Source: Mortierella alpina | Taxonomy: Eukaryota > Mortierellomycota > Mortierellomycetes > Mortierellales > Mortierellaceae | Direction of reading: 5' to 3' | Assembly: GCA_029449245.1 (NCBI GenBank) | Contig: JANATF010000003.1 | Span: forward strand, 1,426,001-1,490,000 | Length of the DNA: 64,000 nt | Part shown: positions 1 through 13,367 of the stretch, piece by piece | Position numbering within the stretch: the first letter of the stretch is position 1 | Layout: each line of letters starts with the position of its first letter | The notes under the pieces: generated by a model | What the model was told of the DNA's origin: nothing | Database searches by the model: none | Seen by the model: only the letters and a program-made list of their open reading frames with translations | Made by a program: the position numbers and the translations under genes

Positions 1-3000
1 GCCAGACCGCGAGCTTCTGGGGGCAGCTGAAGAGGAGGTGTTGGTCCGTTTCGATCGCATTATTGCAGATACGACAGATGGGTTCTACCACGTCTGGGAT
101 GATTGCATGAAGACGGACGCCAGAGGGGAGTTTGTTAATTAAAAGGCGCCACCAGACGTTGCGAACGTTGTGGGGCATCTCAGCCCTCCAGAAACCAGTC
201 CAAAAACGGGCCGTGAATGGCGGTGGGGCTGGGTCCATGGGAGGGTTTTGAGGTTGTGGTGCGGGGGGTTGGTAGATCCTGTCGAAGGCAGCACGGCGGA
301 AAATCCTCGTACTCGCGATCCCAAAGGCGCCTTTTCTGGAGTCGTCGACGATAATGGCATTAATGTGGTCAGCCAGGTCGTCCTCCAGTGACAGTGGTCC
401 AATGTTATCCAGTGCTCGTTGTAGCACTGGGTGAGGGGTGAAATGGTGGTTTCTGATGTTGTCCTCCAGGGCTCTCCTGTGTCTGTGACCAGCAACCCGT
501 TCAGCTGAAGGAATGAACTCCAGATGTCCCTCTGTCTGTTCAGCGTTCGTCCAAAAGGGCCTGAGGACATGATCTATACGCCAGGCGGGTGGGTGTGGTA
601 CAGGAACGCCGTCCGCGTCTAGCCATTGCGGAAGCAGCGTGGCCATCATGGTGCCAAAAGGCGCTGCCTCAGCCTCGGCCTGAGTCCAGGAAATCGAGGG
701 GATCATCTTCATGGACTGCACCAAGCCTCGGAGGATCGAGTGCGGGCGGAAGTACTTCTTTCCAGGAGTCAGATAGAAGTCTGGGTTCGTAAAAGGAGCA
801 AGAGGGTAGTCAGAGGAGGTTTGTTTGCATAGTATATCTTGGAAGAGGGAAGCCATGAATGAGGTGGAGTCAGAGCAGATCCTCTGCACCGCACGGAGTT
901 GAAAGGCCAATGCCTGAGACCCAATGTCAACCAGTCCAAGTCCTCCCTGAGAGCGTCGTAGGCAGATGAAGTCCCACGATGGGGCAGGGAAAAAGGGCAA
1001 AGTGAACTTGCGTATCGATCCTTGTACTTTCCTCGTCCATGAGCGGGTTGGGGGTTGGACCGAAATGACATGCCAAAGTCTGGAGAGCAGGAGAGAGTTG
1101 GCAATCAGACCTCTTCCCATGACTGAGAGCTGGCGTCCATGTAAGGCGTTGATGTGGTGTTTGATCTTGGTGTGGATATTGTCATAGAATGAGTCTCGTT
1201 GCTGTCGGGTCAGGGCAAGGGGGAATCCCAGATACGTTAGAGCATTCTCGGCTCGTTTGGAGTGGATGTGGACGTGATCCTGCTGCAGAGCGTGCGAGAG
1301 TGCGCCCGCGCTTTTGAATAATGGGAAGGCAACGGTCTTCTTCAAATTCAGTCGCGCATTCGATGCTCGTCCGAAGGTGTCCATGATTCCTTTCAGGCAA
1401 GTCCATTCGTCAACGGTCCGGATTGCTGTCCACAGATCGTCCGCATAGGCCATCAATTTCAGGGGTTCCGCTCGTGCATGGTCGCAGAGTTTGATCCCTT
1501 CTATCTCTGGACAGGCGAGGATCGTGCGGAGGAGAGGTTCGATGGCAATGTTATAGAGGAGAGGTGAGAGTGGGTCACCTTGTCTCAGTCCACGTTGTTG
1601 TGCGAATGGTTGAGCTAGGTAACCGTTGATGTTGAGGTTGATGTGGGTGTTGAAGAACAGAGTGAAGATAGAATCGATGAGGCCTGTTGGGAAACGCATC
1701 CGTTCCATGACTGCACGCAGGTATGTTGGGTGCACCCGGTCGTATGCCTTTTCCTGATCAAAAAGGATGCCAACGCCGTCGATCTTGTATCTCTCGCAGT
1801 GTTCTCTAAAGGCTGCCATGACCAGTCCATTGTCCGATATCTTCCTTCCAGGCACAAATCCTGTTTGAAAGGGAGTGATCAGAGTGTCCATTGGTCCGTG
1901 GAGGCGTAGGGTGATGATTTTAGTGAAGAGTTTCGCGTCCGAGTTGATGAGTGATAAAGGTCGCCAGTTTGCAAGGTCCGCGGCATCCCCTTTCTTGTAC
2001 AACAGTATCATGCAGGTCTGGAGCCATGACTGTGGCATCCTCGCGTCCGTGAGCGCCTCTGTCATGACGCTGGCAAGGAGAGAAGCAACACCGTTAATGG
2101 ACAAGAGATAACCATATAGCTCAAAAGGGAATCCGTCCATGCCGGGTGCTTTCTCCCGCGCGCTCTTTTCCAAGCTGAACACGATGTTTTCTGGGGTGAT
2201 GTTGCGCATGAGGTACTCTTGATCGTCGTCCGAGACTGTCGCTGACTCAGGAACATGCGACAGCAAAGAGTCAATGGCACCTTGGTCAACCGGATCCGGG
2301 GTGTATAGTTTCTGGTAAAATGCTTTGCCGACGTTGCACAGGTCGTTAGGGGTGTGTACAGTGTCCGTCGAGTTTGGCACTTTCAGGTGGGTGATGGTGC
2401 GTTTGGTGGCCCTGGACTTGAGTACACGGAAAAAATACTTGCTGCATCGTTCGCCGAATTCGCGCCATTTCATCTGCGTTCGTAAAGCCCATCCAGTCAT
2501 AGATTCTTCCAGGAGTCCATCGAGTCGTCTCTCGATCTCCTGCCACTGAGCCTCTAGTTCCTGGATGTAGACCGTGTTGGGGTTGGGAGATCCTTCTTGC
2601 CATTTGATGCGCCGAAGGAGGTGTTGACGTTCTTTTTGGAGTCGTTGAGAGAGCTGTTTTTTGTCCTTGGCTCTCTGGGTACCCGCCCGTTGGAGCGCCT
2701 CCTGCAGTGAGAGTTTCAGTTGATCCCAGGCCACTTGAGGAGGCAGCCCCTCTAGGTCCTGTAGGTCACGCTGTACGATCTCCTTCAGGTGCGTCTGCAA
2801 TTGTTCGTCTCGCAGCAGGGATATGTTCAGTCGCCACACTCCCGGTCCCGTTTCCAGTGCTTCTAGGCTCAGGTTGCAGGATAGCATGGAGTGGTCAGTC
2901 CAGTCGCTATGGAGATAGGTGTGTGACGGGGCAGAAACCCGTTCCGCTAGCGGTGGTGACATGAAAATATAGTCGATGGTGGTTTGAGTATGGCGGTTGT

Positions 3001-3262
3001 TAAAAGTGTGGATGGGTAGACTGTTGTAGGTGTTGAGTGTGTTGATAGTATGCTGGTTGAGCCATGTCTTCCAGGCCGCAGGTGCTGAGTTACGCTTGTG
3101 ATGGTGGTAGTTGAAATCCCCCATGACGATGATGTCCTCGCCTGGCGACTGGAAGAAAGGCAGTTCGAGAAGATTGAGCGTATGTCGTAAAGGGGCGAGG
3201 AGAGGACGGCGCTGTGTCACATGACACCGCATGCCGATGATTGCGCACATGGGGACTTCAAA
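1..3262 (-). mobile_element. 5'-truncated LINE (non-LTR retrotransposon), EN-RT-zinc finger ORF, partial
   Basis: On the minus strand one frame stays open from about 3358 to base 1, so it runs off the left edge. Read in that frame, the product has the second half of an AP-type endonuclease (GDFN near 3130, TIDYIF near 2965, SDWTDHS near 2900). A reverse transcriptase follows, with FDQEKAYDRVHP near 1750, GLRQGDPLSPLL near 1580 and AYADDLW near 1445. Near the edge is a zf-RVT-like finger (CRIC then HLLFSC, about 30-75). The N-terminal half of the endonuclease and any ORF1 are missing. The junction with host DNA lies about 3.25-3.29 kb, so this is a typical 5'-truncated copy made by target-primed reverse transcription. 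About 1080 codons without a stop or frameshift suggest a young insertion. The 3' end and poly(A) tail lie outside the window. The exact 5' junction is uncertain by some tens of bases. Confidence 0.9.
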
Positions 3263-3405
3263 TAGGCCGGCACGTCTCTTTGCATTGTCTCCTTGCCTAC
3301 CTCTCTGCCTGTTTCTTTGCCTGTCCCCTGTATCTGTACCTGTATCTGTGCCTGTCCCTTATACTCTGTCTCTTTGCCTCTCTCGTATCTTTATTCTTCC
3401 GTACG

Positions 3406-6333
3406 ATGTTCTACAGCAAGGAGATCCTGGCCCGCAAAGACAGCAGCCTCGGGCTCATATGGTACTGTATGCTCGTCGCCGCCCTGCTCTTTGGAAATCT
3501 GCTATGCTTTGTCAAAGGCATCTGTCCCTTTGTTTTAATATCATGTTCGCTCACCGTCGATATGGACATCACGGAGTCAGGCTCGCAGCAACCATGGGAC
3601 CTCGCTCAGGGCTCAGCAAGCTCTCCAAGAAGGAAGTCAACGGCGTCAACATCATCAAGACCTGGTAAAGCAACTCCGCTCAACTTGGCTGTCACCACAA
3701 CGATCAAAGGACGAGTTACGCTCATGCTATCGTGTTGTTCAACAGAGCACAAGCTGAAAATGCTATTTTTGTGCGCTTTGACCAACAGCAGGGATATTTC
3801 ACAGCCAGCTGAGCCCTTTGCCCTGCGGTTTTCATCCAACCTCATGGTCGGAGTCACTCGAGTGTATAGCCAACAATACAGCTTTTACTATTGTAAGTCC
3901 GCGAGACAACGCTCGGGCATGCAGGAAGTCTTGTTAATAAATACGTGCAAGATATTAATACGCTGCTGGTCTTTACACTCGGAAAATCCTTCCGAGCAGC
4001 CGATGTCAATAGCACTTGGATCCGACTGAAGAGGGATCTTGCCGTCGTTCAATCCGAGAACTTGGATATGCCTCACCCGGAAGCAAAGTAAGGATTGCAG
4101 TTTCGCTGGGTGTCGTCCATTGCTTGAGTTAATATGGCATGGCATGGTTCTCGACATTAGAAACTCACTCTCGAAACGCACTCTCCTCTTGTAAAAGGCT
4201 GAATGTGATAACGTGTGACTACGACCTTCAGATCGAGAAGGATCTCATCCGACCATTGAAGCTATTTCAAGACTTGGAGCTGGAGGTTGCGGTAAGGTTT
4301 ACATAGCCCAAGTATGCGTAAAGAGTCATGAAAAGACGCCAGTCGGTGCCTTGGTGGACTCACACAAAATTCTTTTCAAATAGCGCGGCAGCCGAGGTAT
4401 AGAGGTTGCTGTTGAGTTCGGTTGGGCACCCTCATCAGTACTCGAGCTTGGAGGAGGTCCCTCGGAGAAGTCATCTTCGTCTCCTGATGGTTAGACAAGG
4501 CTGATTGTTTTTTTCAGTATGTAATTCGATCTGGTAGTGATCCCCTGACTAACTAACGATGCGCTGTACGTCGTGTATCTTCATAGTGCTCATGCTGAAT
4601 GTCAATGACGAAAGGCGACGCAACATCACTCTCGATGAGCGTTCTATAATTACAGGATTGGGATCGAACCAAACCTGTACCGAACCCTTTAGCCTCTCAG
4701 ATGACGTTCTGATGGTCGAAGATAACGGGTGCGAGTGATGAGGTTATAAGGATACTATGAAGAGGATGGTGATACAGAGCACTTACTGTGGTCGCCATCG
4801 AAATGCATCTTCATTAGCTTCTACATTGACTCAGAAGGGAACGTGGTCGATTACCTACCCGAGGGATTTCGCGTAGAGGATGACGCCCAGGTGCCTACGA
4901 CACATGAGCCAGCCGAGGCACTTGGAAAACAAAAGAGGGACGACGTGGATGCTGCAGTTCTGACGACCACAGTCGACAAAGAAAAGCAGTTCGTACCTAC
5001 ACTACAGGACGACTTCGAAGGCCTTCCGTTCGACAGTCATGATCAACAGCTGGAATTCGAAATGTCCACCGTCAAGAAAAAGCCGCGGACTCAAGGACGG
5101 CTACGTAAACCAGCAGGTTTAGTCATTGACCACAACACAATGCTTTCGCGCGAGGAGCTCCTGGACGTGAGGGATAACTTTCAACGCGACCAGGCGGACC
5201 TGCATTGTGAGCGCGAGGCGAAGCAAGCCACCGCTTGTGCAAAAGCCCTAATCGACAGGCTTCTGGCACACCCGTTGTCAGTTTCGAATGTGGGTCCTGA
5301 TTTGATTTCGTTCTGGAGCATTGCAGGAGCACATACATGGGCTGATCGGGACGCAACAAGAGACATGAACGAGGAGAATTACCAAACACTGTCCGCCTTG
5401 GACAGTACTTTCGATGACGGCACTCCATTTCCACTTGATGTCAAGGAGGTCGCGTACACGGACGAGGAACCCTTGGAGCTGGAAATCCGCCGTCGGCAAC
5501 ATAGCTCTGATAGCATGAGTACTCCGATAGGGCTGAGCGCTGGCGACTTTAAACCTGTGGGTGTGAGCAGTGGCCATCACTTTGATCAGATGCCTTGGTC
5601 CATGGAAGCACACGGGAATCTTCAATCAGCGTCAGCTTCAGACAGTCGCTCGCAGGACATTGATTTGGCATTGATGCAGGTTGCAGAGAAACCACCCCGT
5701 CGCAGGAGGGCAACGTCGCTCGGGAGTGTGTCTTCGGCTGATTCTGCCTTGCGATGGGACTTGAACGAGGATCCGTTGACAAGAAGACGCCGCACATTGA
5801 CAGGAATGTCCCGCTCTCCTTCTCGTGAGCGTTTTGGCCATTCTACCGGTGCAAGTCGCCATAGAGGTAGCGAAGAGGATGGAGATGGAGGCCCTAGCTC
5901 CTCTGCAGATGCTCATGATATGCTCATGAATATTCAGGATCTGCTGGATCTGGACGGACACCGAGATGAAGAACTCGGACAAACACAGGCGCGACTAGCG
6001 TACGAGCAGGAAGCCTCCAATTTCCTGGAGTATGTGCGGGGGCGCCTGAAGAGAGATAATGTGCACTCCGTCTCGCTTGGTGATCTGATATCGGTCCACC
6101 GGCGTCGCAGCGTTGCCGCCTCTGCATTCCACCATGTGCTGAGTAAGTTCTGCAAAGACCATGTCGTTTCGCTCTTACATTCTTTTGTTTGTGTTTTGCT
6201 TCCCGGTCGAGCAGGCACGTTTGTAACAATTCAAGCTTGTGAATTCAGGTCTTTCAACCATGGGTATGCTGCGCCCAACGCAGACGACCCCATACCAAGA
6301 CATCCTTCTCGAAATTATAGGATTATAGGATAA
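3406..6333 (+). CDS. rec8: Rec8-type cohesin kleisin (Rad21/Rec8 family)
   Basis: Alpha-kleisin subunit that closes the SMC cohesin ring on chromosomes. Proposed exons: 3406-3461, 3581-3664, 3789-3892, 4000-4087, 4198-4291, 4384-4489, 4587-4728, 4818-6142 and 6215-6333, giving 705 codons with all phases matching. The start is fixed by the family N-terminus MFYSKEILARKD. The Rad21/Rec8 N domain continues with LIWLAATMG, then ALRFSSNLMVGVTRVYSQQY across three introns. The LAAT and QYSFYYS segments resemble Rec8 more than mitotic Rad21. A long acidic, serine-rich linker follows. The C-terminal winged helix that binds the SMC1 head is seen as EASNFLEYVRGRL and RRRSVAASAFHHVL. The last small exon (after HHVL) is the least certain. 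A Rec8 implies meiotic cohesion; Rad21 remains the alternative. A LINE ends only about 150 bp upstream of the start. Confidence 0.88.
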
Positions 6334-7314
6334 CGACGATCTTGATGGCGAGATGAAGGGCCACTGGGTATTGCAAGGCAGTCAAAGCATATAGCGACTC
6401 TAGATGCGATGCTTAACAATCACGCGATCGCATCGACGCCATGCAATAAAACTACTCGCGAATGTAGCTCCCTATCACAGTGCTTCTGCTGGTAATAAAG
6501 GTCCTCCTCATACCTTATTGCGCTCAAAGCTCAGCCAACTTCATTCATCAGCCGCACCATTCTCGTCTCGAGAACACATGTTGGTGTGAGTGCTTTGTCT
6601 TTGTGTCGTTGCTGGAGTAGCGACATGTCGAGTTCGATGTGTTTGAAAGAAAGTTGCCGTTTTTTTTGAGGTCGCGGCAGGTCCAAATGTTGACTGCAAG
6701 AGGGTTCTCTGTCTATCTCTAGATTCCAACAGCGACGCCCCGCAACGCCGATGGGACACGAGTCGAGACCTATCCAGAAAGATGTGTGCGTACAGACGCA
6801 AGAGAATGGAGCACTGACTCACTGGAACCCCACCTTCCAGAAACACTCAAGGCAAAGTGAGGTCGGCGGGCTGAGGAATTCAACACTCGTTGCAATCATT
6901 CTTTTCTTATTTTTTTCATAGAGTCCCCTCTGACTAATGCCTAATTTATTGTCATCATACAACACTGAAACGAGGAGGACTCAGGGCCAGAAAAAAAAAG
7001 AAAAGGGAAAAAGAAAAAAAAAAGAAAAAGTAGGAGGGAGAAAGTACAGGAAGAGATGTAAAGTAGAATACAACCGCTGCGGAAAGGTGAAGAAAAAATG
7101 AAGGGCTAGAATACAGGTTGCTTTAAAAAGTAGCAGTGAAGAGTTGAACGAAGGGTGTGTGTGCGGAGCGGTGTAAAGGTCCGCACAGCATGGTATGTCC
7201 CACCCGAACTTCGTCCTGCTGCAAACAGACGGCACCGACTCCAGTGGGTCGAGGCTGCGTGCAAGGGCGAGGGGAAGGGCGGTGGTGGGTGTTCATCAGG
7301 GTCATCAAAATTCA
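6334..7314. other. Intergenic region with purine-rich tract
   Basis: I see no convincing gene here. It lies between the converging 3' ends of the kleisin gene and the Opi1-like gene. A strongly A/G-rich stretch at about 6988-7100 (runs of A with G interruptions on the plus strand) probably belongs to the 3' untranslated or terminator region of the minus-strand gene. Confidence 0.6.
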
Positions 7315-9737
7315 TTACATGGACTCTTCCTTGATCGCATGTCCATTGGCGTTCGCTAGTCCCAATCCAGCCACGACCTCGGCGCTCTCGCCGCGCTTCT
7401 TCCGCCGGCGCACGGCATTGCCTTGCGCATGCGTAAAAGATCCCATACTACGCTTCATGGGTCCATGACCGTTGGGGGCTGCTGAGGCCCCCAGTGAGAA
7501 AGCATCTTCTTCATCATAAGAGCTATCATCATCCATGGCTGACAAAGGTCCACGGGTTTCGTCCTCCTCCTCCGAAGCAGAGTCTTCATCTCCAGACATG
7601 TTGCTCTTTTGGCGGTAGGCGTTGCGATTATGCTGGTGACCCCGGGACCCCAGGCGGGGCGAGGATTTGAGACTACGGGTAGGGGAGCCTGTGGGTGTCG
7701 CGTGGCCATGGGTGGAATGTCCATTGCCCGAGGAGTGCGCCTGCGTTTGTCGAAGAGAATATTGCTCCAAACCCGATCCTGGGAATCCTCCAGGCATGGT
7801 GCCGCCTGGCGCGGCGTTGGGGAATCCTGTAGGTGCCCAGCTGGGCAATCCCTCGCTATTGTTCTGAGGATTCATTCCCACATAGCGAAGCTTGTCCATC
7901 CAGTTTTCAGCCTTGTCGACAGAGTCCTTGAAGATCGTAGCCACTGATCGGAGCATGTCTGAAGATTCGTTAGCAAGAACCAGAACGCGCGTCGCCCGCT
8001 CAGACGTGTCATTCAAGGCAGCCACATCGTCAGGGGACCGGTCAACAGGACCAAGCGATGGGGATCCAACAGGGGTTGAGGGTACCGATTCGTTGTTAAG
8101 GGTTGCCCAGCGCACTGGCATCGAGAGAATGAACTGGCGTACGCTGATCTTTGCATGGTCAGGCAGACAGGCTCCAGCATAGCGGGAGACAATGTTGATC
8201 ACTTTACGAAGAGTCTCCACTACCTCCTTCTTGATGGACGCCAGGGTCGATGCGGCTGTGGAGGGTACAATCTCTGTGCTCTTGGAGGGACTCGCCAGAG
8301 ATACCAGAAATGCACGGAGCAGGCCGATCTGATGATCGATATGCTGGACAGCGTACTATAGGGTGCCAAAGACAAAAAGGGTGCATCGACTGGTAAGCTA
8401 CCACACTAAAACGACGACATGAATTGAGAAAGTGCATTCATCCCTATTGCAAACTCACCTGAAGCCATTGAAGACAATACTTCAAACTCTTCATGCTCTC
8501 CTCGCTAAAAATAGCCACACCAGCAGCAGAGGCAGATCCGACTGTTGCTACGACACCCTTCCATCCCGAGAACTGTTGTGAAGGCGTGGCAGTAGGGTGG
8601 GTGCTGACTTGATGCTGCTGCTGCTGCTGCTGCTGTGAATAGCTGTAATGGCCATTTGATGAGGATTGCGATGCAGAAAACTGGAACGAAGACGAGGTGG
8701 GTGGCCGCTGACTAGACTGAGAGCCAGACCTCGACCTCAGAGTGGCATCGTCATGTCGGGGGTTCCGAGAGCGGAGAATGTCAAAACTGGGCCGGGAGCT
8801 GGCTGCAGAAGAGGTGCTGTCAACACTGTCGCCTCGCGACCGATGAGCAAAGTAGGTGTCGTGGGGAAGGATGTCGTTGGAGGATCGAGCAGAATCCACG
8901 GGTGAGGGGAACGGCTGGATGTCCTGCTTTGAGTAAACCTGAGAACACAGAACAATAATGGGGTGTTTGGTGAGCAGGTGAGCAGGCTGCAGTAGCTTGT
9001 AGACAAGACGCCTGTGGATGGGGCAAATATGTACCTTATCCAGCTGCTGGCGAGCAAAATCATCGAGTTGGCCGAGCTTGGGCTCGAGCTTGTCAAAGAC
9101 CGGCTTCGACAGCGACTTGACACTAGATTCCACCATCTCAGCACCATACTGGTTGCGAAAGAAGAATGACAAAACGACGTCAGCAACTCTGGTGAATAAT
9201 GGGCAGCTGTGTGGTTGCATCGTGTGGCAGGAAGAGAGGCGAGCGTACCTTCATGACTTTGCTGTTCTGCTTTCCGCTCTCGTATGCCTTCAGCGCAGAG
9301 TTGACAAGGGGAAGGCTGGACATGCGCGACATGAAAGGGTTGGCAGGGGCGGCAAACGCCGACTCACTGCTTGCAGCGGCGACAGCAGCCGAAGCGCGGT
9401 TCGCATTGGCCATGTCTCCGAGCACCTCGGCAGCCAGCTGCTCTGCAGAATCTGCGCGCTCGTCCATGGGTTCCCGCCCGCGATTGTTGTATTCGTCATA
9501 GTCGTCCTCGTCAAGGTCTGAGTTCTGATTATAGACACTATGGCCATCGTGCTGATGATAGCCGCTCCCGTTGCGGTTCAGATAGTGGGCATCCTCCCCG
9601 TCCCCAGAGTTGAGGTCGAGGCGATCGTGGTCCAGCTCGTGCTTGCTGGTCTGGAGTTGCGACTCGTAGTCCTGCTGGCAAAGCTGGGATATGGACATGG
9701 GCTGCGCCTTGGACAGGTCCCTGGCTGGAGGAGGCAT
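7315..9737 (-). CDS. Opi1-like transcriptional regulator
   Basis: Four exons on the minus strand: 9737-9249, 9148-9035, 8938-8459 and 8355-7315, all phase 0, 707 codons. The conserved part spans exons 2-4. It includes SVKSLSKPVFDKLEPK, then GWKGVVATVGSASAAGVAIF, then YAVQHIDHQIGLLRAFLVSL, then VINIVSRYAGACLP with ILSMPVRWATL after it. This order matches the fungal Opi1 domain as I remember it; in yeast Opi1 senses phosphatidic acid at the ER and represses phospholipid-synthesis genes in the nucleus. The N-terminus is acidic. Exon 3 carries a CAG-encoded glutamine run (8610-8635) amid serine-rich sequence. The C-terminus is acidic with a basic cluster RRRKKRGE that could be a nuclear localisation signal. 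The function is inferred from family resemblance only. The ATG at 9737 is the first good methionine; an upstream non-coding exon is possible. Confidence 0.72.
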
Positions 9738-12700
9738 CGTTGAGGGAGACGCCCTGGGCTGATCTAGGTGGGCCAGAGGAGGATTCGAGATACAATTTAG
9801 GAATGTGATCGAGTGACAAGAGTGCCTAAAAGAAGGTGGTGAGCGGAGAGGGAAAATGTCCGACGGAGAGACACATATGACAGTGATAAGAGGGGGGAGG
9901 GGTCATGGTGATAGGAATTGGAAGAGTGTTGAGCAGCATGCTCCTGCTCATGCTTGATAGAGTGTGTTTACATATGCTGGTCGATGCTGTCAGCAAAAGG
10001 GCGAAAGTATAACTCTGGGCAATATTGTGATCTGGGGAAGGTGCGCGCCCATATGACGATGGGCTGGTGAGGATATGAAGAGGGCAACGGGGGATAGGGT
10101 CCAATGTTGTATGCGAGTTTGTTTGGTCCGTTGCTGGTGGATTTGTTTGTTTGTTTGTTTGATGTACGGCGGATAGAATCGATGGCTGCTCTCGGTTGTT
10201 GGGTGGTTGGTGCTTGCCTGCCAGGCATGGTTAATTGCATCGGCGAGGCAGGATGTGATAGCGCGCAGCGAGACGGACAGAGAGAGAAGAGAGAAGGAGG
10301 GGAGAGCCACATACCTGATGCACGGCGAGAGGTGGAGCGAGAGAGAGCGAGAGAGAAGGAAGCGATGATCCAGGGTGTGTGTGAGAGAGAAAGAGAGAAA
10401 GAGAGAGTGTGTGGCGAGTGTGAGTGAGAGAGAGAGAGTGAGTGAGTGCCAGTGCCGAGTGGAGAGAGAGAGAGATGCGCGGGTGGATTCAGGCACAGGC
10501 GAGGGGATTGCACTGCGAGAAAAGGAGTGGATTCACAACGAGTGAGCGATGGAGAGAGCGATGGAGAGAGAGAGAAAGAGAGAGAGAGGGAATGCAGAAG
10601 GTGATCGGAAGGAGAGAAGGGAAGCGCAAAGAGAGAGAGGCGCCAAAGGAAAAAAAAAGGATGAAAGAAGTCAAGAGGAGGATGGACCGCGCTGAAGGAA
10701 CCTTTGGGGTGCAGACTGACCGAAAATACAAAAACAATAAAAAAATAAAAAAAAAAGGGCAAAAAATATTTTTTCACATGGGCGGAGCAGCGACTGAATG
10801 ACTGAATGACTGAATACCAGGCCCATAGTCGCCTCTTGCACGCTGCTGAGACACATGTGCACAATTGCCAACTCCGCCAAAGTCGCCCACACGTGCCTGG
10901 CCTGTCTGCCAGCCCCGTCTCGCACCCTCCTCCTGCCTATCGCGATAGCACCCCCCATACTCTGCTCTGCTCCGTGTTCCTCTCTCCCTCTGCCTCTGCC
11001 TCTCTCTCTCTTTCTCTCTCTCGCTCCTCTCGCTCTACCCTAACCTCCCCTCGACCATCATCGCTCGTCCCCTTGGTCACCTCGCAAAAAAATCACTAGT
11101 GGGTCCCAGTCTGCCTGCTTGCTTTTTTTTTTTGTTTCTACACACTGGATACACCATGGGCGCATGGCACCACTAGTGGGGGCATTCGATAGCTTCCGTG
11201 CGTAGCACATGTGTGTGCGTTACAACCAAACTCTATATTGCGCGCTTGCTGCCCCTCCATCCCTCTTCTCTCTCATCTATCCCTCCACCCCTCCACCCCC
11301 CGGCTCCTATCTCGCCATCCACGCCCCATCATGGCGACATCTTTTTTCCAAAGCGTCCTCCAGATGGGATGCTTCTGCTGTAATTGTTTCAAACTGGCAG
11401 AACTGGTCGCCATATCACCTGCATTTTCGAGTCCATTATCATTTAATGAAGCCCTGCCGAATTCACCCTCCTCCTCCTCTTGTTCCCATATCGTTGAACC
11501 CTTCATGCAATGTTGCAGTGCTAACATGTCGCTAGGGGAGAGGCAGAAACAGACCACGCTCAGTTGCTCTGAACAAAATATGCACGGCTAATCGGATTAT
11601 CAAAGTAAACAACCCATCCACACACACAAGAGCACTTTCTGCTTTTTCTGCGCGAACCATGAACTCGCACGCGTCAGTTTCATCCGACGTTGAGGGTAGC
11701 CTCTCCTAACGGTATTATTAATATTCTTCCTTCGGCTGCTTACATGTACATGTGCTGGATTATCAACACCTCTCTCCACACGGCTTGCTCACGCTCGCGT
11801 CGAGTATACACAACTCTTGGTCCAAATTACGGAATTAGACTGTACCTATGCCCATTTTTTATGTTGTTATTTTGTGTGCATGATTCCCACATGTCACCAG
11901 CATTACCCATGCCTAACTATACGATACACATGCGCTGCACGTTAATCGCAGACAGTACAAGAAAGAGCGCGCGCCTGGCAGCAAACACAACGTGAAAGTG
12001 AGAAAGAGATAGAAAAGAGTGAGCCATGCGACCGTCCATTTTCATGCCTAGTATGATTTTTTATTCATGCTCGGTATCATTCTTTATAAGAATCCGGATC
12101 CATCATGGCTCCAAAGCAACTCTTGCTCTTCGTCTCTTGATGATATTATTGCAATTGAACACAAGACTAGAGAGCGCAGAACTCGCACAACGGAGCCGAA
12201 AACTTTTAAGGTGACAGCATCATCATGCGGGACGCCGACGGGGTTGCAGGCTATGGATGGAAGGCTTGGATGAAAACGGCCGCCTATAAAGACTGTCACT
12301 TCTCCGTTGTAAAAATAAAGCGCAACTTGTGTGAATGTGTTGACATGCTTTACTACTACTATCCTTGGAATATCGCGGCTCGGCTGTCACAATACCACAC
12401 CACATGGGGCGTGATGGGAACCTTACTTCTGTGCCTCCCCCGCCCAATCTCTCTCGCGTTTTGCGCTCTCACATACACGGTAGTCACTTCCGAGTTGGCA
12501 AACACAGAGTAGCGTGGCATAGTACATAGTCTACACGATGTGCCGTGTGACGATTTGTCAACCTGGGAGGAGAGGAGTGAGACCTACATACAGTACTTAC
12601 TTTACAACGAGAAAAACACCCTGTTCTTCGCCTCCCCTATTTGAGACCACAATCACGCGAATGCATCTTGCCATAATAATCGTCTGCGATGGCGCACCGG

Positions 12701-13359
12701 CAAGCTTATGAAAGACTGTCTCTAAAGCTACCTTATCGTCATGCTGTTCACGTCTACATTCAGCACTTGGGCTCACGACGTGCTTTCTGCAGCCATGATT
12801 TTCATCCACGGTAGCAGACCTCGTTGCTACTTAGATCTTGCTTTTCGGACGTGCTGAGAAAAATGCGTTACCCAATCACCTGCCAGCACAGCATAAAGTG
12901 AATGAGATTCAGGAAACACCCACCCTCGTCCTCCCCGATTTCAACATGCTCATTGGACTATTACCTTTAAAAGGCGGCAAAGCTCTTGCGCACCAACACC
13001 CGTTCCGCAAGCCCTGAGCCCGATACACCGATGTCACATGCAAACACCGGACCGGCAGCAACGATTTTCCAGTCTGCCTGCGATGCGCTACCGCGATGAA
13101 CTGATCCGTTGCAGAACAAACACTAAACTGGAACGCTAGTCTTGAGGGGGGGACGATACGGTGGAAGGTCAAGATGTTGCATATGCTTGGCCGTTTGCTA
13201 AACCGTTTTGCGGGATTCTTAGGGAAAGCACTCTAAAAAAAACATTGGCCTGCTCAAAACTGTGCTGGCTATTTATTGTCTTATATAGCAGGACTTTAGT
13301 TCAAGCTCATCAATCGCAGAGTTCACCACGATTCGGGAGTCTCAGAACATCACGGAAGA
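9738..13359. other. Long non-coding region upstream of the Opi1-like gene
   Basis: No ORF in 3.6 kb has family resemblance or splice-consistent extension. The main contents are a GA-rich block (listed separately), a CT-rich block at about 10975-11040 and short homopolymers. It probably holds the promoter and 5' untranslated region of the minus-strand Opi1-like gene. The rest shows nothing I can name. Confidence 0.5.
10265..10665. repeat. GA-rich low-complexity tract
   Basis: About 400 bp of mostly GAGAGA-type plus-strand sequence with interspersed GTGAGT words. Long open frames through it on both strands are a by-product of the base composition and are not called as genes. It sits about 0.5-0.9 kb upstream of the Opi1-like start codon. 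Confidence 0.8.
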
Positions 13360-13367
13360 ACGATGGA

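Noticed and set aside
3241-4029. 262-codon plus-strand ORF starting upstream of the kleisin
   Set aside because: The frame reads through the first two introns; the family start MFYSKEILARKD and in-phase splice sites explain the region better.
9968-10864. Long Ser/Leu-rich minus-strand ORF over the GA-rich block
   Set aside because: Product of purine-rich low-complexity DNA; the other strand is equally open and no motif is present.
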